A stretch of 64,000 bases of DNA, taken from assembly GCF_040732315.1 (NCBI RefSeq), contig NZ_CP160388.1:3314494-3378493 (forward strand), in the 5' to 3' direction. The DNA comes from Oryzisolibacter sp. LB2S. Its GTDB lineage: Bacteria; Pseudomonadota; Gammaproteobacteria; Burkholderiales; Burkholderiaceae_C. The position numbers were made by a program, and so were the translations under genes. How positions within the stretch are numbered: the first letter of the stretch is position 1; each line of letters starts with the position of its first letter. Positions 17,476 to 26,877 of the stretch are shown here, piece by piece. The notes beneath the pieces were generated by a model. The model saw only the letters and a list, made by a program, of their open reading frames with translations. It made no database searches and was not told the origin of the DNA.

Positions 17476-17889
17476 TTATAACCGTTTAGCATCATCTAGA
17501 AAAATGCCATAGTCACGATAATAATCCTCTTCATCGTAAAAATCTGACGCAATAACCATACAAACCGCTCCCGATGAAAAATTATCAATTTCCCGCCAAA
17601 TCATCGGGCAAACATACAAGCCATTATAGCTACGATTGAGGTGAATTGTCTTCTTGCGACCACCATCATCCAGGTGAATATCAAACGAGCCAGATATTGC
17701 AACAATCAATTGATGCAGCGCCTTGTGCGCATGTCCACCACGCTCAGCACCGCCCGGGACGTCGTAAAGATAGTAAACCCGGCGGATGTCGAATGGTATG
17801 TGTCGATATGCCTCTATATAAGTAAGGTTACCACGACTGTCCGTAATCTTGGGGAGATCGATAATATGACATTTATCTAAGTTCGCCAT
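17476..17889 (-). CDS. dTDP-4-keto-6-deoxyglucose 3,4-ketoisomerase (FdtA/QdtA, cupin)
   Basis: A 137-residue WxcM/FdtA-like cupin. The histidine pair [10 protein letters not shown] (His53 and His55) is the catalytic signature, and the [12 protein letters not shown] end is typical of the family. It converts the RfbB product dTDP-4-keto-6-deoxyglucose to the 3-keto isomer, the committed step to dTDP-Fuc3N or dTDP-Qui3N. Which epimer is produced cannot be decided from these residues by eye. Its neighbours are the matching acyltransferase and aminotransferase. Confidence 0.9.
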   Translation of the reverse strand: MANLDKCHIIDLPKITDSRGNLTYIEAYRHIPFDIRRVYYLYDVPGGAERGGHAHKALHQLIVAISGSFDIHLDDGGRKKTIHLNRSYNGLYVCPMIWREIDNFSSGAVCMVIASDFYDEEDYYRDYGIFLDDAKRL

Positions 17890-17910
17890 TACTTTTCCTT
17901 GAGGGCAGGG

Positions 17911-18642
17911 CTACTTGTTCAGATCGCCTCGCTGCCTTGCTGGCATACCAACCACTACTGAATTTGGATTTACATCCCTTGTTACGACTGCACCAGATCC
18001 TATAGTTGATCCTTCGCCTAGTCTAACTCCCGGCAAGATGCTCGCGCTCGCACCCACAACCACATTATCCTCGATAGTTGGCCCTATCACATGCCCCCCA
18101 TATCCTGCACGAACGGAATTATCATTCGTGGTGGCAACCAGAAGACTAATAAATACATCCGAACCAATATTGCAATTTCCTGTAATATGCGTGAGATCCA
18201 TAATTTTTGTTCTGTCACCAATTGACGTATTATAATTTATAGTTACATAGCGACTTATTATGCACCGCTGACCTATCCGGCATTGCTCTCTAATCGACGC
18301 ACCATCACCTATCAGCGTATTGTTTCCTATTTCAACATCAAAATAGATAACAGAATTCGGCCCAATGGAGCATTGACTTCCAATGCGCACGTATTTCTTG
18401 AAGCTCGGTAGCCTAGCAAGCGATCCCGCACCTTTTGGCTCCTTCCCAACCAAAGCGCCCGGGAAAACCTCGACTTCTTCGCCAAGTTCTACGCCATCGG
18501 CAATGATTGCGTGTGAATGAACTACCGAACCATTGCCGATAGATGCATTTCCAATGACCGCATACGGTCCTATATCCACATTTTCGCCAACTAGTGCCTT
18601 TGGATGAATTATAGCCGTCTTGTGAATCCTGCGAGTGTTCAT
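17911..18642 (-). CDS. left-handed beta-helix acyltransferase (FdtC/QdtC-like)
   Basis: A 243-residue LpxA-like acyltransferase. Many imperfect hexapeptides run from AIIHPKALVGENVDIGPYAV near the N-terminus through VGASASILPGVRLGEGSTIG to the VVVGMPAR cap near the C-terminus. By context it N-acylates the 3-amino group of the dTDP-3-amino-3,6-dideoxyhexose made by the adjacent enzymes, using acetyl-CoA or another acyl-CoA. It shares a 4-bp ATGA overlap with the GT61 gene, which indicates an operon. A role as an O-acetyltransferase is possible. Confidence 0.8.
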   Translation of the reverse strand: MNTRRIHKTAIIHPKALVGENVDIGPYAVIGNASIGNGSVVHSHAIIADGVELGEEVEVFPGALVGKEPKGAGSLARLPSFKKYVRIGSQCSIGPNSVIYFDVEIGNNTLIGDGASIREQCRIGQRCIISRYVTINYNTSIGDRTKIMDLTHITGNCNIGSDVFISLLVATTNDNSVRAGYGGHVIGPTIEDNVVVGASASILPGVRLGEGSTIGSGAVVTRDVNPNSVVVGMPARQRGDLNK

Positions 18643-20237
18643 GCTAAGTACCCTTGTTTGCTTGCCGTATTATCTTTAGCCTCTAAGGCTGCTTCAATTT
18701 TTTTCGGATCAACATAATAATCCGAATGGGGGCCTACATTTTTATCGCTAGCGCCACTTCCAAGAATATAACAGATACTCTTCCCCGAAGCCTGAGCAAT
18801 ATTTTGCCAATACCAGTAAATTGTACCCGGCAGCTGATTAATTAGAATAACAATCGCGGCCTCATTCCTGGAAAATATTATATTAGACATCGCCGCACCA
18901 GTGGGCCCAATAACTATATCCGCGTTATAAAAAAGTGCAATTTGTTGAGCAAATGAGAGTTTCTCTGGCTCTACGACAGAAAACCCTTGAGCAACGAGCA
19001 ATCTCTCTATTTCGGCGTTGTTTGTGACTTTTCTTACGCCAGAATTTCTTCTTATGTATATTTTTTTTGGATATGCCTGAATGCCAAGCGCCACTACTGC
19101 TGGCGCAAGCACGTTTTTAAGATAGTTAAGCGCTGGTGGGCTAAAATAGCCATGCACGGGGGCATCGCCTCTTTTTTTTCGCGGCTCAAATGGCACATAA
19201 CCAGCAACTGATGTAATGTACAGTCTTGCCACTCGTATCGCCCGCCCAATTGGGATGGTTATTATCTCGCGTCCGGGCTCCACCACCGCGGCCAGGGATG
19301 ACATAATATTTTTATGCAGACCTTCATCGACTATTACAGGGACATCTTTGAATTGCTTCACAGAGCAAAATGCCGCAACACGCGGCAGGACCTCTGTGAG
19401 CCAGTGCGCGTAATTCGAAGCACAGGCATCAACAAATGCCGCTGCTACCTGAATGTCCTCTGGCGCTGTATCTTCGTGTGTGACACATATTTGTTTTTTG
19501 TTTACATCGATAACGTGTCGCCCGTGTAATTCTTCACTTGTGTAGTCTTGCTCGAAGTTATAAAGATCGTGGCATATTACATCTTCATCGGTGAAGGTAA
19601 GGTTTGTTCCGCCGCAAACCCGCGCATTTTCTACTTGGATAATGCATATTGGCGGAAACTCATATTGATCGTGTGGTTTTTCAAGATGCACCTGATCATC
19701 ATTTGGGAATGTACAAGGTGTTGCGGTGTTAATGATTGCATTACTAAACACTTTGGTTATTGGACTATTGGCTTTTTTTGCATAGTCTCTGAAAGTGATT
19801 AAGGGATACCAAGTGCTTTTCGCTTTCCTCTTAAGGCGTCTTGCCACGTGCTTTTCATAAACTGGATAAAAGTTTATCCATAGCCACATAGCTGTCCGCC
19901 GAAAAAGTGGGCGCGCCTTAAGATGGGCCACATAGAACCGCCCCACCCAAGTTTTTTTCGCGCCATTTAGCGCACCAACCGCATCAGATGATGGATCAAT
20001 TTTACGAATCATTTGCCTCGATGGCAAAGATATATCGTCACAACGCTCAGGCGGAGTCCATGCATGTTGAATTAATATTTCATCTGGGACTTGACCACCA
20101 TTCTGCACCTCGTTATTTTGCATCCTTAACATAATTTGTTCAAGAATATTTTCTTGATGAGCCAGGTTGCTACGGATAATGCGAAGTGACTCACGCAGAT
20201 CAGATATGAGAGATTCTATGTTTGATGATGTAGTCAT
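18639..20237 (-). CDS. family 61 glycosyltransferase (DUF563-type)
   Basis: A 532-residue protein. An N-terminal helical, coiled-coil-like stretch (about 5-40) precedes a basic hydrophobic segment (WLWINFYPVYEKHVARRLKR, about 117-136). The GT61 domain follows, with SNYAHWLTEVLPRVAAF (about 265-281) and IVIGPTGAAMSNIIFSR near residue 435. GT61 enzymes transfer xylose, GlcNAc or other sugars, and bacterial members occur in capsule and LPS clusters. Codons are AT-rich relative to the window. It is probably one of the chain-building transferases; specificity is unknown. Confidence 0.82.
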   Translation of the reverse strand: MTTSSNIESLISDLRESLRIIRSNLAHQENILEQIMLRMQNNEVQNGGQVPDEILIQHAWTPPERCDDISLPSRQMIRKIDPSSDAVGALNGAKKTWVGRFYVAHLKARPLFRRTAMWLWINFYPVYEKHVARRLKRKAKSTWYPLITFRDYAKKANSPITKVFSNAIINTATPCTFPNDDQVHLEKPHDQYEFPPICIIQVENARVCGGTNLTFTDEDVICHDLYNFEQDYTSEELHGRHVIDVNKKQICVTHEDTAPEDIQVAAAFVDACASNYAHWLTEVLPRVAAFCSVKQFKDVPVIVDEGLHKNIMSSLAAVVEPGREIITIPIGRAIRVARLYITSVAGYVPFEPRKKRGDAPVHGYFSPPALNYLKNVLAPAVVALGIQAYPKKIYIRRNSGVRKVTNNAEIERLLVAQGFSVVEPEKLSFAQQIALFYNADIVIGPTGAAMSNIIFSRNEAAIVILINQLPGTIYWYWQNIAQASGKSICYILGSGASDKNVGPHSDYYVDPKKIEAALEAKDNTASKQGYLA

Positions 20238-20733
20238 TTTTCGGCCATTTCGTATTGATCAGAATAGTTTAAATATATTTTGACCACCATGTCCGTTCTG
20301 CATTAAATTACACTAGTAACTCACCCTCATCGACCCGTGTCGCAAGGATTTTTTGCGCAAATCACTTTTTGTCAACTATAATTTGAACTTAAGGAACCCC
20401 TGCATAAATCAAAGGTACTCTACCTGAGCCATTCATCACGACACGTTAACGCAGCCATGCGCGTGTGAGTTATTAATACTGCATTGACTTCAATAATGAA
20501 TAACTCCTGCCAGAAGTAGCTATCACAGCGGGAGTCCATTTATGAAGAAATTCCTTAGTCGCTTCACTCTCACTCTCTGTTCGGACAAAAATCTCTCAGA
20601 GGAACCCCAAGGAATGTGTCAAAACTCAAAAATCGATCTTTAACCTCTTAGAGAAACACCATATTACAAGTACGAGTGGGTCAATAAATAGAGTTTTGAA
20701 CGCCGTTCCTAAGCATATTTAACGGACTGCAGG
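20238..20733. other. AT-rich gap in the polysaccharide locus
   Basis: About 500 bp without a recognisable gene, between the GT61 gene and the ABC ATPase gene. The only candidate is a 33-codon plus-strand frame at 20542-20643 (MKKFLSRFTLTLCSD), with GGGAG seven bases before the ATG; it resembles nothing I know. The stretch may carry the promoter of the GT61 transcription unit or be residue of a deleted gene. Confidence 0.5.
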
Positions 20734-21441
20734 TTAGCGAATAGCACTGACGATACAGCCATGCTCCAAGTGAACAATCTTGTTGCATTCCCTTGCTAGC
20801 AAATCCGGCGAGTGCGAGGCAAGAACAAGAATGCCAGACCGCGAAACGACGTCACGCATACGCTGCTCAGCCTTATTTGTGAATTCAGCATCGCCAACAG
20901 ATAGCCATTCGTCCATTAACAAAATATCGGCCTGTACGCTGGTAGAAATGGAAAACGCCAGACGCATGGCCATCCCGGTGGAGTATGTACGGACCGGCAT
21001 GTCTAGGTAATCACCTAGCCCGCTGAACTCTGCAATCTCCGGGGTTAGTGTCGATATTTGATTTTTACTTAACCCCATTACCAGCCCCCGAAGAACAATG
21101 TTTTCGTAGCCGGTCGCATCGGGCTCGATACCAAGGGATGGGTCTATTAGACTTGCGACGCTGCCTTCGCGGACCAGGGTACCTGCGGATGGCTCATAGA
21201 TACCAGCAATGGTGCGCAGAAGAGTGGATTTTCCAGCCCCATTATGGCCAACAAGGCCCAAGCGGTCACCACTTCTCAGTTCAATCGATATGTCGTTTAG
21301 TGCTTGTACAACAGTAACGCCAGTTTCCTTACCGATGCGTCCTCCAGTGACCGACGCAACCAGGGTTTTTTTTAAAGAGCTGGCGCCAGCACCATAAATT
21401 GGGAATCGGACCGATACCCCTTCCATATAAATGCATGCCAT
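20734..21441 (-). CDS. wzt: polysaccharide ABC exporter ATPase (short Wzt-type)
   Basis: A 235-residue ABC ATPase. Walker A is GLVGHNGAGKSTLLRT (about 63-78), the signature is YSTGMAMRLAF (about 157-167) and Walker B is ADILLMDEWLSVGD. It lacks the C-terminal carbohydrate-binding domain of O9a-type Wzt, so it resembles the short ATPases of systems where export is not coupled to terminal-cap recognition. It energises flipping of undecaprenyl-linked polysaccharide by the permease encoded 6 bp upstream. Teichoic-acid or capsule exporters of the same family are alternatives. Confidence 0.9.
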   Translation of the reverse strand: MACIYMEGVSVRFPIYGAGASSLKKTLVASVTGGRIGKETGVTVVQALNDISIELRSGDRLGLVGHNGAGKSTLLRTIAGIYEPSAGTLVREGSVASLIDPSLGIEPDATGYENIVLRGLVMGLSKNQISTLTPEIAEFSGLGDYLDMPVRTYSTGMAMRLAFSISTSVQADILLMDEWLSVGDAEFTNKAEQRMRDVVSRSGILVLASHSPDLLARECNKIVHLEHGCIVSAIR

Positions 21442-21447
21442 TAGATA

Positions 21448-22341
21448 TTACAACCAGTAGATGACGCGGCGACGATATTTTCTAAACAGCCAACCGGCGG
21501 CAATGATATTGAATGTTGTCCAGCCCGCTATAACGAGCCAGACTTCGAGTCCAGGCGCGCCGCCCAACAGCGGAGCACGCAACAAATTAAGCAATTGCGC
21601 AAGGGGATTCCATAAGACATACTTCGCTCGCTCCGGCAAACTGGTATCCATCCAGAAAACTGGCGTTAAAAACATAAGAACCTGCATTACGCTGCTTATA
21701 ATTTGTGCGACATCGCGATACCGGGTGCAGAGCAGGCCAAGCATTAGTCCAATCGCATGTGCATTAATCAATGCAAGCAGAAGAGCTGGTACTACCAGCC
21801 AAGCGTTCGATGTTAGGGGAACATTCACCCAATAGGCAATAGGCAGGAAGAGGATGATTTGGTGCGCAAAAACGATAAGGTTACGCGCGATGCTACGCCA
21901 TACAAAAAGACTTATCGGAAAATATGCCTGCTTTAGATGGCTGGACGAATTGATAAATACCGAGCATGAGTCCGTTACAATATTAGAGAATAATGACCAA
22001 TAAATAATCCCCAACGCCAAGTAGGGGAAGAAAGTCGTGAGATTAATATTGAATAGACTGCTGTACAGTGGCCCCATTCCTGCGATCAATGCACCCATGC
22101 TGAGCGTCAACCAAAACGGGCCGAGCATAGACCGGCGATACCGTAGAACGATATCGAACCACGCCAAGGTCCACCAGATGTCGACACGTTTTGTTCCATC
22201 CCACCACTCGACCCAGGCGTTGCGCTTGGAACTGGCGGGAGGAGGTAGATAGGGGTGCGATTTGGCCAAGCGCTTTGTGGCAGCGACACTCACGTTGGAA
22301 GTCCTCATCAAAGTGTTAGATTTTACTAGAGAAGGTCTCAC
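21448..22341 (-). CDS. wzm: polysaccharide ABC exporter permease (Wzm-type)
   Basis: A 297-residue ABC-2 permease with six hydrophobic segments after an ~70-residue N-terminal cytoplasmic region. The LRYRRSMLGPFWLTLSMG stretch (about 67-84) is typical of Wzm/KpsM/TagG proteins. Together with the adjacent ATPase it would export the completed glycan across the inner membrane. I chose the GTG at 22341 because GGAG lies eight bases upstream; an ATG at 22308 would shorten it by 11 residues. It follows rfbC on the same strand. Confidence 0.88.
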   Translation of the reverse strand: MRPSLVKSNTLMRTSNVSVAATKRLAKSHPYLPPPASSKRNAWVEWWDGTKRVDIWWTLAWFDIVLRYRRSMLGPFWLTLSMGALIAGMGPLYSSLFNINLTTFFPYLALGIIYWSLFSNIVTDSCSVFINSSSHLKQAYFPISLFVWRSIARNLIVFAHQIILFLPIAYWVNVPLTSNAWLVVPALLLALINAHAIGLMLGLLCTRYRDVAQIISSVMQVLMFLTPVFWMDTSLPERAKYVLWNPLAQLLNLLRAPLLGGAPGLEVWLVIAGWTTFNIIAAGWLFRKYRRRVIYWL

Positions 22342-22484
22342 ATGGACGTCTCCAGAAAAGCAAGATCCAACGACGTGAAGAGCTGAAGCGTTTACAGTCT
22401 AGGGTCAGGTTCCACCACAGCTACAGGCAGTAGAAGCGTTGATTGCAATTCAGGAGAGGGAGGTTATTTAGGCACTCCGTACGC

Positions 22485-23030
22485 TTACTCGAACACCTCT
22501 GCAGCGGCTAGCAACACCCCCTGCACATCCTTCGCAGACAGTAGCGGTGCGCCCCGATAATGCCAATCGATAGCCAGTTGGGGATCGCTCCAGAGAATGC
22601 ACCGCTCAAATTGAGGCGCATAAAATTCTGTAGTTTTGTAGAGGACGTCGGCCACACCGTCCAAAGTCACAAATCCATGTGCAAAACCCGGTGGTATCCA
22701 CATCTGTTGCTTGTTCTCGTCGGACAGCTCTGCTCCAACCCATTGTCCAAATGTTGGCGAGCTTTTGCGGAGATCCACTGCCACATCCCACACGCAGCCG
22801 CCCACCACGCGCACTAGCTTGCCCTGCGGGTGCTGGATCTGGTAGTGTAAGCCGCGCAACACGCCATGACCACTTCTGCTGTGATTGTCCTGTACGAACT
22901 GGTGGTCGAAACCTATCGCTTCGTTAAAGGCCTTTTGGTTATAGCTCTCGAAGAAATGGCCACGTGCATCACTGAAAACATCTGGTTCGAATAGCACAAC
23001 GTCCGGAATGGAAAGGCGAGTAGCTTTCAT
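22485..23030 (-). CDS. rfbC: dTDP-4-dehydrorhamnose 3,5-epimerase
   Basis: A 181-residue RmlC cupin that epimerises C3 and C5 of dTDP-4-keto-6-deoxyglucose on the way to dTDP-L-rhamnose. The catalytic His lies in GVLRGLHYQ (about 57-65), and [13 protein letters not shown] (about 111-123) and the tyrosine in TEFYAP are present. Length is standard. Its start overlaps the rfbA stop by 4 bp, placing it last in a tight rfbBDAC run. Confidence 0.95.
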   Translation of the reverse strand: MKATRLSIPDVVLFEPDVFSDARGHFFESYNQKAFNEAIGFDHQFVQDNHSRSGHGVLRGLHYQIQHPQGKLVRVVGGCVWDVAVDLRKSSPTFGQWVGAELSDENKQQMWIPPGFAHGFVTLDGVADVLYKTTEFYAPQFERCILWSDPQLAIDWHYRGAPLLSAKDVQGVLLAAAEVFE

Positions 23031-23917
23031 TGGAACACCTTGTCCTTCAGAAGGCGCTGGAGGTACTGACCGTAGCCGTTCTTGGCCAGGGGCTGGGCCA
23101 GGCGTTCGAGCTGGGCGGCGTCTATCCAGCGGCTGCGCCAGGCGATCTCTTCGGGGCAGGCGACTTTCAGGCCCTGGCGGTTTTCCAGCGTGGCGATGAA
23201 CTGGCTGGCCTCGAGCAGGCTGTCGTGCGTGCCGGTATCAAGCCAGGCGTAGCCCCGGCCCATGGTCTTGACGGTGAGCTGGCCCTGCTCCAGGTAGGCC
23301 TGGTTGACGCTCGTGATCTCGAGCTCGCCGCGGGCGCTTGGGCGGACGGCCTTGGCGATATCCACCACCTGGCTGTCGTAGAAGTACAGGCCGGTGACGG
23401 CGTAGTTGCTCTGCGGTGCCTTGGGCTTTTCCTGGATGCTCACTGCCTTGCCCGCTGCATCGAAGGCGACGACGCCATAGCGCTCGGGGTCATGCACGTG
23501 GTAGGCAAAGACCGTGGCGCCGCTTTGGCGCGCATCGGCCTTTTTCAACAACTGCTGAAAATCGTGGCCGTAGAAGATGTTGTCGCCCAGCACCAAGGCG
23601 CTGGGAGCGCCGGCCAAGAACTGCTCGCCAATCAGAAAGGCCTGGGCCAGGCCATCGGGGCTGGGCTGCACGGCATATTGCAGGTTCACGCCCCACTGGC
23701 TGCCATCGCCCAGGAGCTGCTCAAAGCGCGGCGTGTCCTGCGGCGTGCTGATGACGAGGATGTCGCGTATGCCCGCCAGCATCAGGGTGCTGAGTGGGTA
23801 ATAGATCATGGGTTTGTCGTACACCGGCAGCAGCTGCTTGCTGATGGCGAGCGTGGCCGGGTGCAGGCGCGTGCCGGAGCCGCCGGCGAGGATGATGCCT
23901 TTGCGTTGCTGTGTCAT
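23027..23917 (-). CDS. rfbA: glucose-1-phosphate thymidylyltransferase
   Basis: A 296-residue RmlA nucleotidyltransferase that makes dTDP-glucose from glucose-1-phosphate and dTTP. The N-terminal [13 protein letters not shown] (about 10-22) binds the nucleotide, and [11 protein letters not shown] and EKPKAP are family motifs. It feeds both the dTDP-rhamnose branch and the dTDP-3-aminosugar branch of this locus. It lies 8 bp after rfbD and overlaps rfbC. Confidence 0.96.
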   Translation of the reverse strand: MTQQRKGIILAGGSGTRLHPATLAISKQLLPVYDKPMIYYPLSTLMLAGIRDILVISTPQDTPRFEQLLGDGSQWGVNLQYAVQPSPDGLAQAFLIGEQFLAGAPSALVLGDNIFYGHDFQQLLKKADARQSGATVFAYHVHDPERYGVVAFDAAGKAVSIQEKPKAPQSNYAVTGLYFYDSQVVDIAKAVRPSARGELEITSVNQAYLEQGQLTVKTMGRGYAWLDTGTHDSLLEASQFIATLENRQGLKVACPEEIAWRSRWIDAAQLERLAQPLAKNGYGQYLQRLLKDKVFQ

Positions 23918-23925
23918 GGGGTGAG

Positions 23926-24804
23926 TCAGAGTATTTCAGTCAGCATGCGCGAGACGCCCTGCTGCCAATGCGGCAGCGTGAGGCCGAACGTGGCCTGCAG
24001 GCGGCTGCAATCGAGGCGCGAGTTGTGCGGGCGCACGGCCGGCGTGGGGTAGGCGCTGGTGGGGATGGGGGTGACTTCGGTCGCTTTTATTTTTATAGCT
24101 GGTTGCGCTTGCCTGGCGTGCTCCAGCACGTATTTTGCATACATATGCCAGTTGGTCTCGCCGGCGGCGGCGCAGTGGTACAGGCCACCGTCCTGGGGAT
24201 GACGCTGCAGGTGGCGGATGGCATGGGCCGTCACGTCGGCGAGCAGATCGGCGCCGGTGGGCGCGCCCCATTGGTCATCGATGACCGTCAGGCGCTCGCG
24301 CTCTTGCGCAAGGCGCAGCATGGTCTTGGCAAAGTTGCCGCCGCGCGCGGCGTAGACCCAGCTGGTGCGGAGGATCAGATGGCGGCAGCCCGATTGTTGA
24401 ATGGACTGCTCGCCCTCGAGCTTGGTACGGCCATAGACCGAGAGCGGCGCCGGTGCGTCGGCCTCGCTCCAGGGGCGGCTGCCGCTGCCGTCAAACACGT
24501 AGTCGGTGCCGTAGTGGATGAGCCAGGCGCCCAGGCGCGCGGCCTCCTGCGCCAGCAGGCCGGGGGTGGTGGCGTTGATGCGGCGGGCGCGCTCGGGCTC
24601 GCTCTCGGCCTTGTCCACGGCGGTGTGGGCGGCGGCGTTGACGATGACGTCGGGGCGCAGGCTGCGCACATGGGCGAGCACCTGATCGGGCTCGGTGAAG
24701 TCGGCCTCATCATGCCCCAGGGCCGTGACGCGGCCGAGCACGGCCAGGCTGCGCTGCAGCTCCCAGCCGACTTGGCCGTTCTTGCCCAGCAGCAGGATGT
24801 TCAT
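23926..24804 (-). CDS. rfbD: dTDP-4-dehydrorhamnose reductase
   Basis: A 292-residue RmlD short-chain dehydrogenase that reduces dTDP-4-keto-L-rhamnose. The nucleotide-binding [13 protein letters not shown] (about 4-16) and the catalytic YxxxK region ([11 protein letters not shown]) are visible, plus the [20 protein letters not shown]-terminal signature. The ATG at 24804 overlaps the rfbB stop (ATGA). The loop [19 protein letters not shown] near residue 233 is encoded by a copy of the dispersed dyad element at 24089-24137, so this loop probably differs from relatives in sequence and length. Confidence 0.95.
   Translation of the reverse strand: MNILLLGKNGQVGWELQRSLAVLGRVTALGHDEADFTEPDQVLAHVRSLRPDVIVNAAAHTAVDKAESEPERARRINATTPGLLAQEAARLGAWLIHYGTDYVFDGSGSRPWSEADAPAPLSVYGRTKLEGEQSIQQSGCRHLILRTSWVYAARGGNFAKTMLRLAQERERLTVIDDQWGAPTGADLLADVTAHAIRHLQRHPQDGGLYHCAAAGETNWHMYAKYVLEHARQAQPAIKIKATEVTPIPTSAYPTPAVRPHNSRLDCSRLQATFGLTLPHWQQGVSRMLTEIL
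24089..24137. repeat. dispersed dyad element, copy 2 (inside rfbD)
   Basis: Half A (TTTTTATAGCTGGTTGCGCT, then TGCC) is clear; half B (GTGCTCCAGCACGTATTTTG) is degenerate. It lies inside the rfbD coding sequence without breaking the frame, in a surface-loop region before the conserved C-terminal motif. It is weaker than the other copies. Confidence 0.5.
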
Positions 24805-25880
24805 GCCTGTGCGCCCTCTTTTTCGCCCTCGTACTGCCGTGCCACCCATTCGCGATAGGCACCGGACTGCACGTTGGCCACCCAGTCCGGGTTATCCAGA
24901 TACCACTGCACGGTTTTGCGTATGCCGGACTCGAAGGTTTCGGCCGGGCGCCAACCCAGTTCGCGCTCGATCTTGCGCGCGTCGATGGCGTAGCGGCGGT
25001 CATGGCCGGGGCGGTCCTTGACGTGGGTGATTTGCTCGGCGTACTTCTTTCCGTCGGCGCGCGGGCGCAATTCGTCGAGCAGCGTGCAGATGGTGTGGAC
25101 GATCTCGATGTTGGGCTTTTCGTTCCAGCCGCCCACGTTGTAGGTCTGGCCGACCACACCCGCCTCGAGCACGCGGCGGATGGCGCTGCAATGGTCCCTC
25201 ACGTAGAGCCAGTCACGCACCTGCATGCCGTCGCCATACACGGGCAGGCTTTTGCCGGCCAGAGCGTTGACGATCATCAGCGGGATGAGCTTTTCGGGGA
25301 AGTGCAGCGAGCCGTAGTTGTTGCTGCAATTCGTCGTCAACACCGGCAGGCCGTAGGTATGGTGCCAGGCGCGCACCAGGTGGTCGCTGGCGGCCTTGCT
25401 GGCCGAATACGGGCTATTGGGCTCGACCTTGTTGTCTTCGGTAAACGCCGGGTCAAAAGGCGCGAGCGTGCCGTAGACCTCGTCGGTGCTCACGTGCAGA
25501 AAGCGAAACGCTTCTTTTTTTGCAGCTGGCAGCGCGTTCCAGTAGTGCCTTGCGGCCTCCAGAAGCCTGAAGGTACCGACGACGTTGGTCTGGATGAAGT
25601 CCTCGGGGCCGTGAATCGACCGGTCCACATGGCTTTCGGCGGCGAAGTTGACAATGGCGCGCGGCTGGTGCTCGGCCAGCAGGCGGTCGAGCAGCGCGCG
25701 GTCGCCGATGTCGCCCTGCACGAACACATGGCGCGCGTCGTCCTTGAGGCTGTCGAGGTTGTGCAGATTGCCCGCGTAGGTGAGCTTGTCGAGGTTGAGC
25801 ACGGGCTCGTCGCCGTGCGCCAGCCAGTCGAGCACAAAGTTGGCGCCAATGAAGCCGGCGCCGCCGGTGACCAGAATCAT
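24801..25880 (-). CDS. rfbB: dTDP-glucose 4,6-dehydratase
   Basis: A 359-residue RmlB extended short-chain dehydrogenase that converts dTDP-glucose to dTDP-4-keto-6-deoxyglucose, the branch point for rhamnose and the 3-acylaminosugar here. The NAD motif [13 protein letters not shown] (about 4-16), STDEVYGTL and the [10 protein letters not shown] tyrosine-lysine pair are present. It heads rfbBDAC, with the next gene overlapping by 4 bp. An IS5-family element ends 100 bp upstream, so the promoter lies in the short gap or within the IS. Confidence 0.97.
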   Translation of the reverse strand: MILVTGGAGFIGANFVLDWLAHGDEPVLNLDKLTYAGNLHNLDSLKDDARHVFVQGDIGDRALLDRLLAEHQPRAIVNFAAESHVDRSIHGPEDFIQTNVVGTFRLLEAARHYWNALPAAKKEAFRFLHVSTDEVYGTLAPFDPAFTEDNKVEPNSPYSASKAASDHLVRAWHHTYGLPVLTTNCSNNYGSLHFPEKLIPLMIVNALAGKSLPVYGDGMQVRDWLYVRDHCSAIRRVLEAGVVGQTYNVGGWNEKPNIEIVHTICTLLDELRPRADGKKYAEQITHVKDRPGHDRRYAIDARKIERELGWRPAETFESGIRKTVQWYLDNPDWVANVQSGAYREWVARQYEGEKEGAQA

Positions 25881-25979
25881 GGGGGGGTCCGTTAAGGGTG
25901 TCGCGTGAGCAAAACCGATGATTATCCCACTGCCCCCAAAACGGTTGTAACCGTTCGTCCGCGCAAGTGGACGAAGGTT

Positions 25980-26807
25980 TAGGGCGTGTTAACACTAATT
26001 GTTTTTGCGCCCGCCATGGCACAGACTGGCAGCCATGGAGATAACGCCAGAACAATTCGCCAAGATCGAGCACTGCCTTCCCACGCAGCGAGGAAACGTC
26101 AGCCTGAGCAACTTGCAGGTCGTCAACGCCATCCTCTACGTAGCCGAGCATGGCTGCAAGTGGCGTGGACTGCCCAAGCGCTTCGGTAACTGGCACACGA
26201 TCTACACGCGCATGAACCGCTGGACCAAGGCTGGGGTCCTCGACAGAATGTTCGAGGAACTGCAGAAGGCTCAGGTTGTGCGCATCAAGATCGAGGCGGT
26301 GTCACTGGACTCCACAAGCATCAAGGTGCACCCAGACGGCACGGGCGCGCTAAAAAAAACGGCCCCCAATCCATCGGCAAGTCTCGAGGTGGATGGACAA
26401 CCAAGATTCATATGGTTGCCGCGGATGCTCGAACGGCCATAACGTTCTCACTGTCGCCGGGCCAGGCCGGCGATGCCCCACAAGGGCGCGAACTGCTCGC
26501 CAGCCTGGGCGCCCCGAACCGGCCGCTGCACCTGCTCATGGACAAGGCCTACGAGGGCAACGAGACGCGCCAGTTGGCGCTCGATTTGGGCTACATCCCC
26601 GTCGTGCCACCGCTGCGTACCCGCGTCGAGCCTTGGGAGTACGACCGCGAGATGTACAAGCGCCGCAACGAGGTTGAGCGTCTATTCCGCCGCCTCAAGG
26701 GCTTCCGGCGCATCTTCACGCGGTTCGAGAAACTCGACATCATGTTCCTCGGCTTCATCAGCTTTGTACTCGTCGCTGATGGGCTTCGGATGTGTTAACA
26801 GGCCCTA
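25980..26807 (+). mobile_element. IS5-family (IS427-type) insertion sequence, intact
   Basis: The left end TAGGGCGTGTTAACAC (25980-25995) and the reverse complement of the right end at 26792-26807 (TAGGGCCTGTTAACAC) match at 15 of 16 positions. The ends sit in TTAG and CTAG, consistent with IS5-type insertion at YTAR with a TA duplication. The element is about 828 bp and encodes one transposase split by a -1 frameshift. It lies between the rfb operon and the phasin gene. Confidence 0.85.
26035..26798 (+). CDS. IS5-family transposase, expressed by -1 frameshifting
   Basis: The first frame runs from the ATG at 26035 (MEITPEQFAKIEHCLPTQRG), contains WRGLPKRFGNW and the first catalytic Asp in SLDSTSIKVH, and continues out of frame to 26442. 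At 26352-26359 there is a run of eight A residues. Slipping back one base there gives KNGPQSIGKSRGGWTTK and joins the second frame, which holds LLMDKAYEGNE (second Asp) and RNEVERLFRRLKGF (Glu), ending at the TAA inside the right inverted repeat. The A8 is the expected slippery site of IS427-type elements. Confidence 0.85.
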
Positions 26808-26877
26808 GGGGCGTCAGCCTATGGTCAGGCGAGAGGCAATGCACACAATGTGCCTACGGATTGAGCAAGGAGCACCC

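Noticed and set aside
25508..25545. A ninth dyad element in rfbB (TTTTTTTGCAGCTGGCAGCGCG)
   Set aside because: The encoded residues ([14 protein letters not shown]) match the conserved RfbB sequence before STDEVYG, so the resemblance is explained by protein conservation.
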